From Actinomadura sp. CNU-125 (lineage in GTDB: Bacteria > Actinomycetota > Actinomycetes > Streptosporangiales > Streptosporangiaceae), in contig NZ_MKJY01000355.1 of the NCBI RefSeq assembly GCF_001942465.1, positions 1 through 52,455 of the forward strand: 52,455 bases of DNA, given 5' to 3'. Both the position numbers and the translations under genes were made by a program. The notes below the pieces were generated by a model that did no database searches, was not told the DNA's origin, and worked only from the letters and a program-made list of their open reading frames with translations. Below are positions 9,333 to 20,369 of the stretch, piece after piece. How positions within the stretch are numbered: the stretch's first letter is position 1; each line of letters starts with the position of its first letter.

Positions 9333-9964
9333 TCCTCCTCGTGCATCGGGTTGGTGTCGCCGAGCGCCGCACGCACCTTGCGCCGCGCCCGATGGAGCCG
9401 GGACCGCACCGTCCCGACCGGCACGCCCAGCGCGTCCGCGACCTGCTCGTACGCGAGGTCGCCCCACGCCACCAGCAGCAGGACGTCGCGGTCCCGCGGC
9501 AGCGCCGCCAGCGCCGCGGCCAGCGCCGGACGCACCGCCGACGCCGTCACGCCCGCCGCGACCCGCTCCGCGGGCCCCTCCGCGGGCCCGTCCACCGGAC
9601 TGCGCAGCAGCGCCCGGTACCGCGCCGCCTCCGTCCGGTGATGCCGCGCGATCAGCTTCGTCGCGATCCCGAACAGCCAGGGCCGCGCGTCCGGCCGGGA
9701 CAGGTCGTAACGGTGCCGGCCGCCGAACGCGGCCAGGAACGTCTCCCCCACCACGTCCTCGGCCGTCTCCGGCCCGAGCCGACGGGACACGTACCGGTAG
9801 AGCATCGCGGAATAACGGTCGAACAGCGCTGCGAACGATTCCGGGTCGGTGAGCGAAGACTCTATGAGTTCGGCGTCGAGCATCGGAACCGCTGGAGGTG
9901 CGGTCATCGCGGCAACCATGGCATGTATGCCGGCCTTCCCGTGCGGGGGCTCTGTCCCCGACAT
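9329..9964 (-). CDS. ECF-type RNA polymerase sigma factor
   Basis: Up to 211 residues. Region 2 is clear (YRYVSRRLGPETAEDVVGET) and region 4 holds a helix-turn-helix (EQVADALGVPVGTVRSRLHR). The start is uncertain. ATG 9964 has GGAGAG very close upstream, while ATG 9919 or 9907 would give a sigma factor of more usual length. It is translationally coupled to the LCP gene (ATGA overlap) and divergent from the D,D-carboxypeptidase gene. I could not find a convincing ECF-type -35/-10 pair in the divergent region. Confidence 0.9.
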   Translation of the reverse strand: MSGTEPPHGKAGIHAMVAAMTAPPAVPMLDAELIESSLTDPESFAALFDRYSAMLYRYVSRRLGPETAEDVVGETFLAAFGGRHRYDLSRPDARPWLFGIATKLIARHHRTEAARYRALLRSPVDGPAEGPAERVAAGVTASAVRPALAAALAALPRDRDVLLLVAWGDLAYEQVADALGVPVGTVRSRLHRARRKVRAALGDTNPMHEEE

Positions 9965-10162
9965 CTCTCCGCATCCCCGCGAAAGAGTTCACGGTTCTCC
10001 GGCGCGGCGCGCGGACTCTCCCGTCCGGAAGGAAAGGAAGTCAATAATCCGCAACTCGTCCGAACCATTCGCCCCGCCGGTGCATCCTCATCAGTACACG
10101 GGGGCCTCGACGATCGACCGCTCCGCCTGCATGCCGTCGCACAACTCAAGGAGGAGCGGCTC

Positions 10163-12320
10163 GTGACCGACATTCCGGACGCCCCGGAAGCCCCGGACGC
10201 CTCGGAGAGCACCGAACCGGCCGACCGCGCCCCCGCCCGGACGCCCACGGCCGAGTTCCGCGTCCCGGACATCACGAAGACCCGCGAGGACATCGCCGTC
10301 CGGCGCCCCGGGACCGCCGTCACGCGAGCCGAGCCCCTCCCCGTCCCGTCCGAGGACGAGGACGAGGACGACGAGCCGGCCGAGGCGTCCGCCCCGGACA
10401 CGGACGAACGCGACACCACCGAGGAGACGCCCGACCCCGCGGACGCCCCGGACGACGAGCCGCCCGCGGACACCGACCGTCCCGAAGAGCCGACCGGCGA
10501 AGCGTCCCCGGACGAGGACCAACCCGACAACGCGGACGAGCCGGACGCCGACCGTCCGGGCGAACGCCCGACACGCACGTCCGGCCCCCACGCCACCGCG
10601 CCACAGCCCGCACCCAGCACAACGGAAGCGGCAGAAACGGGACCGGACACCGACCAACCCGAACCACACGACATCGCGCCGCAGACACCGCCCCGCACAA
10701 CCGAAGCGGCGCAGACGGCTCCGAGCACAGACCAGCCCGACAACACCGACGAGACGCCAACCCCGACCACCGGGCCACGCGCTTCCGCGCCGCACCCCCC
10801 GCCCCCCACGGCGGAAGTGACGCAGACGGAGCCGAACACCGACCAACCCGAACCACAACCAGCCGAACGCCCGACGCGCGCATCCGGACCACACGCCTCC
10901 GCGCCGCAGACACCTCCCGCGACGACCGAGGTGGCGCGGACGGGGCCGCCAGGCGGGCAGGCGTTCGGGGTTCGGGAGGTCACGGCGCCGTCGGCGCTGC
11001 CGGCGCTGCCTTCGGCGGACGCGTCCGACGGTGCGGGGCTCGTCCGGTTCGTCGGGTACGCGCCGCCGGTCGGGGATGTCACGCGGCAGGACGTGCCGCA
11101 GGTCGCGGGGGTGCCCGAGGACGAGCCGCGGCGGCGGCGCGGGTGGCCATGGCTGCTGGTCGCGGCGCTCGTCCTGGTGATGGCGGTCGTGACGGCGCAG
11201 TTGCTGCGGCCGGTGCCGGATCCGGAGTTGCGGTTGACGATCGCGGCGGAGCACACCGCCCGGGGGCGGCGCCGCAGTTGCCGTGGCCGGGGTCGGGGCA
11301 GTCGGCGGTGTTCGTCGAGGGGCTCGGGATGATGGGGACGTCGGGGGGTGCGCAGCCGGCGCCGACGGCGAGCGTCGCGAAGGTGATGACGGCGTACGTG
11401 TACCTGCGGGAGCATCCGCTGCGGCCGGGCGAGCCGGGGCCGACGCTGGCGGTGTCGGCGGAGGGCGTCGCGCAGATGCCGATGCGGCGGCAGCGGGGCG
11501 AGTCGCTGCTGGGGATCACGCAGGGGCAGCGGTTGACGCAGCGCAAGGCGCTGGAGGCGTTGCTGATCATCTCCGCGAACGACGTGGCGCACGAGCTGGC
11601 GAAGTGGGACGCGGGCAACGTGCAGGCGTTCGTGGCCAAGATGAACGCGGCGGCTCGTGAGCTGGGCATGACGAACACGACGTACACCGATCCGGCCGGG
11701 TACGACTCGGGGACGGTGAGCACGGCGGCCGATCAGGTGAAGCTGCTGCGGGCCGCGATGGGCGTTCCGGCGTTCGCGGAGATCGTGAACCAGCGGACGT
11801 ACGAGCCCGCGAACGGCGGGCCGGTGCGGCAGGGCGGCAACTTCCTGCTGGGGCGGTTCGGGGTCGTCGGGGGCAAGACGGGGTTCACGGACGCGGCGGG
11901 CGGCAACTTCGTGTTCGCGGCGCGCAAGGAGGTCGCGGGGGTCGCGACGCTGATCGTCGGCGCGGTGATGGGGCAGCGGACGCCGAGCGCGGCGGGTGCG
12001 GTGTCGGCGGCGGGCGAGCTGGTGCGGGCCGCGGAGGACGCGCTCATGTCGGCGACGCTCGCGGAAGCGGGCACGTCGGTGGCGGTGGTGGACGACGGGC
12101 TGGGCGGGACGTGGTCGCCGGTGCGGGCGGCGTCGGCGGTGACGGTGGTCGGCTGGCCCGGCCTGACCGTGGACGTCGCGGCCGAGGGCGAGCCGCCCGC
12201 GGAGGCGGCGGCGGGCACGGAGACGGGGACGCTGACGGCGGGCGCGCGCGGGTGCCGCTGGAGTTCGCGGGCGCGTACGGCGGCCCGTCCGTCGTCGACC
12301 GGCTGACCCGGCTGGGTTAG
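10163..12320 (+). CDS. D-alanyl-D-alanine carboxypeptidase (peptidase S11) with long disordered cytoplasmic tail (two frame breaks)
   Basis: About 719 residues once two missing bases are restored. Residues 1-325 are Pro/Glu/Asp/Thr-rich and disordered, with tandem repeats. One membrane helix follows (WPWLLVAALVLVMAVVTAQL), then an external S11 domain with SVAK (Ser about 404), SAN (about 471) and KTG in GGKTGFTDAAGG (Lys about 572). It trims stem peptides of peptidoglycan. GTG 10163 has AGGAGG 8 bases upstream. The frame breaks lie in the C-run at 11259-11261 (the restored reading is HTAPGAAPQLPWPGSGQSA) and near 12240-12252, after which the frame ending RVPLEFAGAYGGPS gives a normal S11 end. 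Divergent from the sigma-LCP unit. Confidence 0.85.
10598..10960 (+). repeat. Imperfect tandem repeats in the tail of the D,D-carboxypeptidase
   Basis: Four copies of about 25-38 residues follow one another. Each begins AP(Q/H)xxPxT(T/A)E, continues with a (A/T)xTxPxTDQP motif and, in copies 2 and 3, ends TGPRAS or SGPHAS. Copies start near 10598, 10683, 10790 and 10900. At the DNA level they are only partly conserved, so they are protein-level repeats of a flexible linker and not recent duplications. Confidence 0.65.
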
Positions 12321-13719
12321 GCGTAGAGGGCGGACAGGAACCGGATCAGCAGGCCCTCGCGGGTGGCGGGGGGCAGGGCGTCGAGGACGGCGTTGACGAC
12401 GGCCATGCCCCCGCCGCCGGACGGGTCGGCGCCGACGGACGCGAGCAGTTCGGCGAATCCGGCGTCGTCGATCGTGTCGAGGTCGAGGGCGGCGATCGCG
12501 TCCGCGAGTCCGTCGGGGACGGCCGGCGGTCCGGCGGCGCGGGCGGCCTTCGCGGCGTCGGCGAGGGCCTCCAGGAGCGCGCCGGTGTCGGACACGCCGG
12601 TGATCGTGAAGTGCAGGTTGGCGGGGATGCCCCGGTAGGAGAGCTGCGGCTGGAAGAACCAGCCGCGGGCGCGGGCCTCGTCGGCGAGGGTGAACACGTC
12701 GAGTGCGGGGTCGTCGGACGCGACGGCGACGAGCGGGACGGCCGGGGCGCCGAGCGCGCGCAGGCCGTCGGGGAGTCCGGCGATGAGGCGCTCCGCGGAG
12801 TCCATGGCGCGGACGGCGAGGTCGCGGTATCCGGCGGCGCCGACGGCGTTGAGGGTGGCCCACGCGGCGCCGAGCGGGCCCGCGCTCTTGCTCGACTGCA
12901 CGCCGGAGTTGATGACGGTGTAGCCGGGCCATTCGGCGGACGCGAAGTAGGCGCGGCGGCGCAGGGCCGGGTCGGCGAACAGCACGACGGACGCGCCCTT
13001 GGGCGCGTACCCGTACTTGTGCAGGTCGCACGACAGCGAGGTGACGCCCGGCACCGAGAGGTCGAACGGCGGGACGGGCCGTCCGGCGTCGCGCAGCCAC
13101 GGCAGGACCCAGCCGCCGACGCAGGCGTCCACGTGGCACAGGACGCCCGCGGCGGCGGCGGCCGCTGCGATCTCGGGGATCGGGTCCATCGCGCCTTGCG
13201 GGTAGGAGGGCGCGGACGCGACGACGAGGACGGTCCGCGGGGTGATCGCCTCCGCGATCGTCGCGGGGACCGCGCGGAACGCGGCGTCGACGTCGACCGG
13301 CACGGCCTCCATCCCCAGGTAGTGCGCGGCCTTGTGGAAGGCGGGGTGCGCGGTGGTCGGCAGGACGATCTGCGGCACGCCCTCGACCGGACGCGCGTCG
13401 CGCGCGGCCTTCACCGCGAGCATGATCGACTCCGTGCCGCCGCTGGTGAACACGCCCGTCCCGCCGCCGAGCTTGGCGGCGACGGCGCCGACGACCTCGC
13501 GTTCGAGGGCGACGATGCTGGGGAACGCGGTGGGGTCGAGGCAGTTGACCTCCAGCATCTCCCCGAAGGCGGTGGCGGCGAGGTCGTGCACGGCGTCGCG
13601 TCCGGTGTCGTAGACGTACGCGGTGACCTTGCCGCCGCGGACGGCAGGTCGGCGGCGCGGAGGGCGGCGAGCCGGTCGAGCAGTTCGGCGGCGGGGCGGC
13701 CGTCCTCGGGGAGCGTCAT
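12317..13719 (-). CDS. PLP-dependent group II decarboxylase / sphingosine-phosphate-lyase-like enzyme (frame break near 13640)
   Basis: About 467 residues. The PLP Lys is in SLSCDLHKYGYAPKGASVVL, a strong match to the S1P lyase branch of the group II decarboxylase fold. A Gly-rich phosphate-binding segment (FTSGGTESIMLAVKAARDA) and CHVDACVGGWVLP with the conserved Asp precede it. It may cleave a phospho-amino-alcohol or decarboxylate an amino acid. The first 27 residues are in another frame. One added C near 13640 gives the reading LPSRGGKVTAYVYDTGRDAV. ATG 13719 overlaps the stop of the MFS gene (ATGA). Third gene of a TetR-MFS-lyase operon. Its end overlaps the convergent carboxypeptidase gene by four bases. 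Confidence 0.8.
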
Positions 13720-15064
13720 GCGGGTTCCTTGCGGTCGTGGGCGGCGGCGAGCCGCCGGTAGGCGAGCAGCAGCGGCACGCCGGCCAGGAGCAGGACGGCC
13801 GGGACGAGCGTGAACCCGGCGGCGACGCCGGTGAGCGCGGAGTCCGGCTGGACGGCGGGGGTGTCGAAGTCCGACGAGCGGAACGCGCACGCGGCGAGGA
13901 TCAGCGCGAACACGCCGGGTCCGAGGGCGAGGGCGCCGGTCTCGGCGGCCGTCCACAGGCCGGTGAACGCGCCGGACTGGGCGTGCCCGGTGCGTCCGGT
14001 GTCGGCGTGGACGGTCTCGGGCAGCAGGGCGAGCGGGAGGAACTGCGTGGCCGCGTAGCAGACGCCGACGGCGGCGCTGAGCGCGAGGACGGCGGCCGTC
14101 GAGGCGATCAGCGGGAACAGGGCGGTGACGATGACGGCGAACGCGACGAGTGCGGCGACGTAGCAGGGCACCGGCCCGTAGCGGCGCGCGAGGCGGTTCC
14201 ACATCGGGACGGCGAACGCGCTCGGCGCGACCATGCACACGAACATCGCGGAGGTGAGGGCGTAGTCGTCCAGCCGGTAGGTCGCGATGTAGGGGGCGCC
14301 CGCGAGCATGATCGCGACGGCGAGGGTGTGCAGGACGTACGTGCCGAGCAGGGCGAAGAACGGGCGGTTGCCGCGGGCGGTGCGCAGCGCGGCGCGCAGG
14401 CCGAGCGCGTGCGGGCCGGGGCTGGAGGGGATCCAGCGGGTGGCGAGGGTGCCGGCGAGCATGGCGGCGGCCATGACGGCCCCGACGGCGACGCCCATCA
14501 CCGCGTGCCCGCCGCGGCCGCCCCCGGCGCGTCGGTGATCGCGGGGGCGACGCCGCCCGCGACGAGGATGCCGACGGTGAGGCAGACCACCCGCCAGGCC
14601 ATCGCGCGGCCGCGTTCGGCGGGTTCGGCGGAGATCTCGGCGGGCAGCGCGACGTAGGGCACCTGGAAGCAGGCGAAGGCGCTCGCGGCGAGGAGGAACG
14701 CCAGGCCCGTCCAGACGGCGGCGAATCCGGGCGAGTCGACCGGGACGGCGAACATCGCGGCGAACAGGACGGGCAGCGTGCACGCGCCGATGAGGAGGAG
14801 CCGGGTGCGGCGTCCCGTCCGGACGGCTTCGCGGTCGCTGGCGGCGCCGACGATGGGGTTCAGCAGGACGTCCCACGCCTTCGGCAGCACGAGGACGGCT
14901 CCGGCGACGGCCGCGCCCACGCCGAGCACGTCCGTCAGGTAGTAGAGGAGGAGCAGCCCGGGGACGGCGGAGAACACGCCTGTGCCGACCGAGCCGACGC
15001 CGTAGCCGAACAGGCGCGCGCGTGTCAGCGGCGCTTGGGTCGTTGTCGTGGTGGGGGCGGTCAT
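13716..15064 (-). CDS. MFS/GPH-type transporter, 12 helices (frame break near 14521)
   Basis: About 449 residues once one base is restored. The N-terminal half has the GPH-like signature (LFGYGVGSVGTGVFS, then LYYLTDVLGVGAAVAGAVL and PIVGAASDREAVRTGRRTRL); the second half continues in another frame from MGVAVGAVMAAAMLAG. Adding one base to the C-run at 14521-14525 joins the halves as ITDAPGGGRGGHAVMG. GPH symporters carry sugars or small organic solutes with a cation. Start and stop both overlap the neighbouring genes by ATGA, so it is made together with the TetR regulator and the PLP lyase. The substrate may be that of the lyase. Confidence 0.82.
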
Positions 15065-15678
15065 CGGAGCCCCAGGGCGGCGGTGACGAGCCGGTGCAGG
15101 TGGGCGCGGAACCGGGCGAGTTCGGCGGGGTCGTCCATGCCGCGCCGCCGCCCGTCCGCGTCGAGGACGCCGCCGCGCGCGAACCCGTGCGTGGCCCAGA
15201 TGACCGTCCAGACGGCGTACTCGACGTCCACGTCGTCGCCGACGACCTTGCGGACGGCGCCGACGATCATGTCCGTGAGCGGCCGCACGTAGAGGCTCTC
15301 CAGGTGGGCGACGTCGGCGGCGTCCGACAGCCAGCGGTGCATCCACAGCGCGGGGACCGCCGGGTTCGCCGCGCAGAAGTCGACGTACCGGTCGACGAGC
15401 GCGAGCAGCGCGGCGCCGTCGGCGCCGTCCGCGCCGTCCGCGCCGGCGGCGGGCAGGTCGCGCAGGGCCTCTTCGAGCGCGGCGCGTTCGGCCTGGTGGG
15501 CGCGTTCCATGACGGCCAGGTACAGGTCGCGCTTGCCGCCGACGTGGTAGGCGACCGTGGCGATGTTGAGCCCGGCCGCCTCGGCGATGAGCCGGGTGGA
15601 GGTGCCGTCGTAGCCGAGGGCGGCGAACAGCCGGGTGGCGACGTCGATGATGCGCTCCCGGCCGGAGTCGCTGGTCAT
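15061..15678 (-). CDS. TetR-family transcriptional regulator
   Basis: 205 residues. The N-terminal HTH is clear (RLIAEAAGLNIATVAYHVGG) with the usual following KRDLYLAVME. The C-terminal ligand domain carries a low-complexity GADGADGADG loop. It is the first gene of the operon with the transporter and the PLP lyase and probably represses it through the palindrome at 15706-15725. The ligand may be the transported compound. Confidence 0.9.
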   Translation of the reverse strand: MTSDSGRERIIDVATRLFAALGYDGTSTRLIAEAAGLNIATVAYHVGGKRDLYLAVMERAHQAERAALEEALRDLPAAGADGADGADGAALLALVDRYVDFCAANPAVPALWMHRWLSDAADVAHLESLYVRPLTDMIVGAVRKVVGDDVDVEYAVWTVIWATHGFARGGVLDADGRRRGMDDPAELARFRAHLHRLVTAALGLR

Positions 15679-15705
15679 GCGGCGACGGTAGCCGCCCCCG
15701 ATGAT

Positions 15706-15725
15706 TTGGTCAATCGCTTGATGGA
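15706..15725. promoter_or_regulatory. Probable TetR operator
   Basis: TTGGTCAATCGCTTGATGGA is an imperfect palindrome whose inner arms TCAA-N4-TTGA are perfect. It lies 28 bases upstream of the TetR start and resembles TTGGTCAA-type operators often found next to actinobacterial TetR genes. It also contains the stop codon of the upstream PucR gene, so the promoter is tucked into the end of that gene. Confidence 0.5.
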
Positions 15726-16923
15726 GAGGGTGCGGTGAGCCAGACCGTCAGCGCCATCTCCAGCTCCAGCCGCGCCTCCGGCTCGTACAGGCGCTCGCCG
15801 AACAGCTCCTCCAGCTGGTGCAGCCGGTACCGGACGGTCTGCGGGTGCACGTGCAGCCGGGTCGCGACCTCGGTCGCGTTGAACCCGTTCTGCAGGCACG
15901 CCAGCAGCGTGCGCATCAGCCGCTCGCGGTGCCGCGGCCGGACGGACCGCAGCGGCGCGAGCCGCAGGTCGGCGACCGCCCGCACCAGCTCCTCGTCCTT
16001 GAACACCACCAGCGTCGGCATGTGGTCGGCGCACCGGATCAGCCGGTCGGACGGCAGGACGCCGCGGCGCGCGAGCGGCAGCGCCTCGCGCGCCCACCGC
16101 AGCGACTTCGCGGCGTCCTCGGTACGGACCGTCGGGCCCATCGCCGCCACCCAGTCGCGCAGCGCCGACTCCAGCATCCGGCCCCGCCCCGGCCTTTCGG
16201 GTCGGGCACCAGCAGGCACGGTTCGCGGCGGTTCACGTCGGACAGGACGTCCGGCGGCAGCGACGGGTGCGAGAACGGCTGCCGGCCCCGCTCGTACAGC
16301 ACGACCGCCGCGACCGTCCGCGGCACCCGCCACTGCGCCAGCCGCGCCAGGTCGGCGACCGCCTGGGACGACGCGGGCGGTTCGGCCAGCAGCATGTCGA
16401 GGAGCCGTCTGCGGCGGTGCTCCAACTCGCCCGCCTCCTGCTCGCGGGCCTTGGTGTACCCCTCGGTGGCCGCGCGGGCGATCTCGTCCAGGAAAGCGAA
16501 GATCGCCTCGGCGAGGCTCGCGAGGGTGTGCCGCGACATGTTGTACTGCTCGGACTCCGCCGCCAGCCGCCGCCACGCGACGCGCGCGCCGAGCCGCATC
16601 GACGTCTGCAGGATGTCCAGGCTGCGGCCCTCCCGGGCCTCCGCCCAGCCGATCTCCCGGTAGACGGCCGCGACCTGCTCCCACGAGCTGTCCGGGTCCA
16701 TGATCAGGTCGACGAACTGGCGCAGCGCGCCCTCCACCGCGAGCCGGACGAGCCGCGCGTACTCCTCGTCCTGCGGGCGGGAGTACTCGGGGATCCCGGC
16801 GAGGATCTCCTCGATCATCTCCTCGGCGAGGCCGTCCAGATGCGGCCGGAAAATCTCCGACAGTTCGCTCGGCACGCCCACCCAGGGTTTGAGCGGTGAA
16901 CGGTCCTGCAAGGTCGTGGTCAC
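15710..16923 (-). CDS. PucR/CdaR-type helix-turn-helix regulator (frame break near 16187)
   Basis: About 404 residues. A helical N-terminal region (PHLDGLAEEMIEEILAGIPE) is followed by a GGDEF-like linker and a C-terminal PucR HTH (NGFNATEVATRLHVHPQTVR, then YRLHQLEELFGE). The two parts are in different frames and join if one base is added in the C-runs near 16182-16190 (reading DPKGRGRGRMLESALRDW). GTG 16923 has GGAGGT 7 bases upstream and is preferred over an ATG at 17001 that lacks a ribosome site. Members control catabolic or secondary-metabolic genes; the target here is unknown. Confidence 0.85.
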
Positions 16924-17025
16924 CGGTTCCACCTCCCGCCCCTGTGGGTCCAGGGGTCGTTCTGGGAAGCTACCGACCGCGCGGCGAACCGGCTTTACCA
17001 TCGGTGACGCAAAGTCCGGTGGCGG

Positions 17026-17043
17026 TTGTCACCCGAATGACAA
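17026..17043. promoter_or_regulatory. Inverted repeat upstream of the PucR gene
   Basis: TTGTCA-N6-TGACAA lies in the 154-base gap between the TetR gene end and the PucR start, about 100 bases before the start. The minus strand offers TTGTCA as a possible -35. It could be an operator for either regulator. Confidence 0.35.
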
Positions 17044-17077
17044 ACGCCCCGGCCGCGGGGCCCGATCCGGCCGCGTC

Positions 17078-17683
17078 TTACTCGCCTCCGGCGAGCGCGC
17101 CCGCGAGGACGAGCCGTCCCGACGTCCGGACGATCGCCGCGACCTCGTCCGCCGGACGGTGCAGCGACGCGACGCTGACCAGCGCGGCGAGCAGCACGTG
17201 CCCGAGCACGACCTCGACGTCCTCGCGCTGCGGCACCGGATCGCCGATCGCCGCCGACAGCCGGTCCCGCAGGTACAGGAACACCACGTTGCGGGAGTCG
17301 TCGACGCTGGAGTCGTCCGCCGTCACCGCCTGGATGATCGCCGAGGTGAGCGTGACGTTGGCGGCGGCGACGTGGACGATCCGCTCCAGCAGGGCCGTCA
17401 GCCGCTCGACCGGCGTGTCCCCTTCGGCGAGCGCGTCGATGTCGTCGGTGACCCGGTGCGCCCAGGTCGCGGCGACCTCGGTGAGCAGGTGGTCCTTGGT
17501 GGCGAAGTAACGGTAGACGGTCGCGCGCGCGACGCCCGCGCGGTCCGCGACATCGTGCATGGTGACGGCCGCGTAGCCGCCCTCCACCGCCAGGTTCCAC
17601 GCCGCGTCGATCAGCCGCTCCCGCCGCGCCTGCTGATCCTTCGTCAGCGTCCGCGTGACGGTGAACCGCACATCCGCGTTCAA
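17078..17683 (-). CDS. TetR-family transcriptional regulator
   Basis: 201 residues with an N-terminal HTH (MHDVADRAGVARATVYRYFA, followed by TKDHLLTEVAATW) and an all-helical ligand domain. The chosen start is TTG 17683, with GAGGAGG 6 bases upstream. No transporter or enzyme gene adjoins it, so its target is unknown; the nearest candidate is the PucR gene downstream. Confidence 0.88.
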   Translation of the reverse strand: MNADVRFTVTRTLTKDQQARRERLIDAAWNLAVEGGYAAVTMHDVADRAGVARATVYRYFATKDHLLTEVAATWAHRVTDDIDALAEGDTPVERLTALLERIVHVAAANVTLTSAIIQAVTADDSSVDDSRNVVFLYLRDRLSAAIGDPVPQREDVEVVLGHVLLAALVSVASLHRPADEVAAIVRTSGRLVLAGALAGGE

Positions 17684-17848
17684 AACGCCTCCTCGCCGAG
17701 ATCACCCCCATTGTTCCGTAGATCACTCTCGTCCGCGATCGCCGCCCTCCCCGCTGGGACGCGGTCGGCCTTCACGAACCGGCCAACCTCGTTCCCTACC
17801 AGCGGATACGCGATTCGTCGCCGATCTCTGACGGGCCGTGAAACGCCG

Positions 17849-17882
17849 CGGCCGGACGGTGCGCCTCCGCACCGTCCGGCCG
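17849..17882 (-). terminator. Terminator of the betaine methyltransferase gene
   Basis: A 15-base perfect stem (17849-17863 with 17868-17882) has a four-base loop CCTC and starts 23 bases after the stop of the methyltransferase gene. It is the strongest hairpin in the 220-base gap. Confidence 0.75.
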
Positions 17883-17904
17883 TCCCGTGGTCAGGATCCG
17901 GGCG

Positions 17905-19527
<1,623 letters not shown>

Positions 19528-19725
19528 CGGTCTGCCTCCCTGTGCGCACGACCCCCGATATGACGTGGAGCAACTAGTCGGACACGTACCGTCTCACGTT
19601 CGGCATGCTTATCAGCACATTCCGTGACAACAAGCCACGAACGTGACATACACGGCGAACGTTAGCCCTGCGCACAGCTTTCTATAAGGGGTTCCCGGGG
19701 TACTTTTCGCTAACACGGTGTGTGA
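19528..19725. other. Intergenic region upstream of the betaine methyltransferase
   Basis: This 198-base stretch is less GC-rich than its surroundings and holds no coding frame I can support. It should contain the promoter of the methyltransferase gene. On the minus strand there are AT-rich hexamers such as TATAGA and GATAAG, but no pair with convincing spacing. Confidence 0.4.
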
Positions 19726-20190
19726 TCAGGACAACATTGACCGATCTCCGTCCGTGCTGAGGCGGACCACGGGATACTCCCGGCCGGACTTGCTCTGATA
19801 CTTCGCGATACGCGGCTGAGCTGCGGCGATGACCGCCCAGGCCCGCTCGCGGTCGGCGCCCTCCAGCCGCCGCGGCGTCACCGGGACGGCCGCGCGGCCG
19901 AGCATCTCGATCGACGCGCGCTCCGGGCGCGCCATCAGGTTGACGAACCAGTCCGGATGCCGGTCGCCGCCACCGGACGCGACGATCAGCCGGTCCTCGC
20001 CGTCCGCGAACCACGCCACCGGCGTCTCCCGCGGCTCGCCGCTCCGGCTGCCCACGGTGTTGAGGATCAGGACGTCCATGCCCATCGCCTTGCCGCGGCC
20101 CTGCCGGATCTTGCGGTTCACGCGGGCGTTCGCCTTGTGCTGCATCCACCGCGACACCGCCCCGGGCCCCGCCTTCTCCTGCTTCGCCAT
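19726..20190 (-). CDS. Ddn-like deazaflavin (F420)-dependent nitroreductase family protein
   Basis: 154 residues. The core pattern is that of the small split-barrel F420-binding family: VLILNTVGSRSGEPRETPVA, then LIVASGGGDRHPDWFVNLMA and the closing Ala/Arg helix. Members reduce quinones or nitro compounds with F420H2 at the membrane. ATG 20190 with GGAGGG upstream gives the normal length; the longer reading is not supported. Single gene. Confidence 0.88.
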   Translation of the reverse strand: MAKQEKAGPGAVSRWMQHKANARVNRKIRQGRGKAMGMDVLILNTVGSRSGEPRETPVAWFADGEDRLIVASGGGDRHPDWFVNLMARPERASIEMLGRAAVPVTPRRLEGADRERAWAVIAAAQPRIAKYQSKSGREYPVVRLSTDGDRSMLS

Positions 20191-20278
20191 CGCCGCCCTC
20201 CGCTCGTTCGATCTGATGTTCGAATCGACCACGCTAGGCGCGTCCCGGCCGGGCGCGCTTCTCGATTCCTGACCGATC

Positions 20279-20317
20279 CGGTCCCTTCCGGTCCCTTCCG
20301 GTCCCTTCCGGTGTCTT
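20279..20317. repeat. Ten-base tandem repeat (CGGTCCCTTC), three copies and a partial fourth
   Basis: Three exact copies are followed by a degenerate fourth (CGGTGTCTTC), in the gap between the divergent Ddn-like gene and the phosphatase gene. A ten-base period places copies on the same helix face. It could be a regulator-binding array or simple slippage. Confidence 0.6.
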
Positions 20318-20369
20318 CCCCCGGAACGCGGCCGCATGACGGCCGGGATGGCGGGCAGAAATCGGAGCT

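Noticed and set aside
20279..20317. The tandem repeat as a small CRISPR array
   Set aside because: Ten-base units without spacers and no cas genes.
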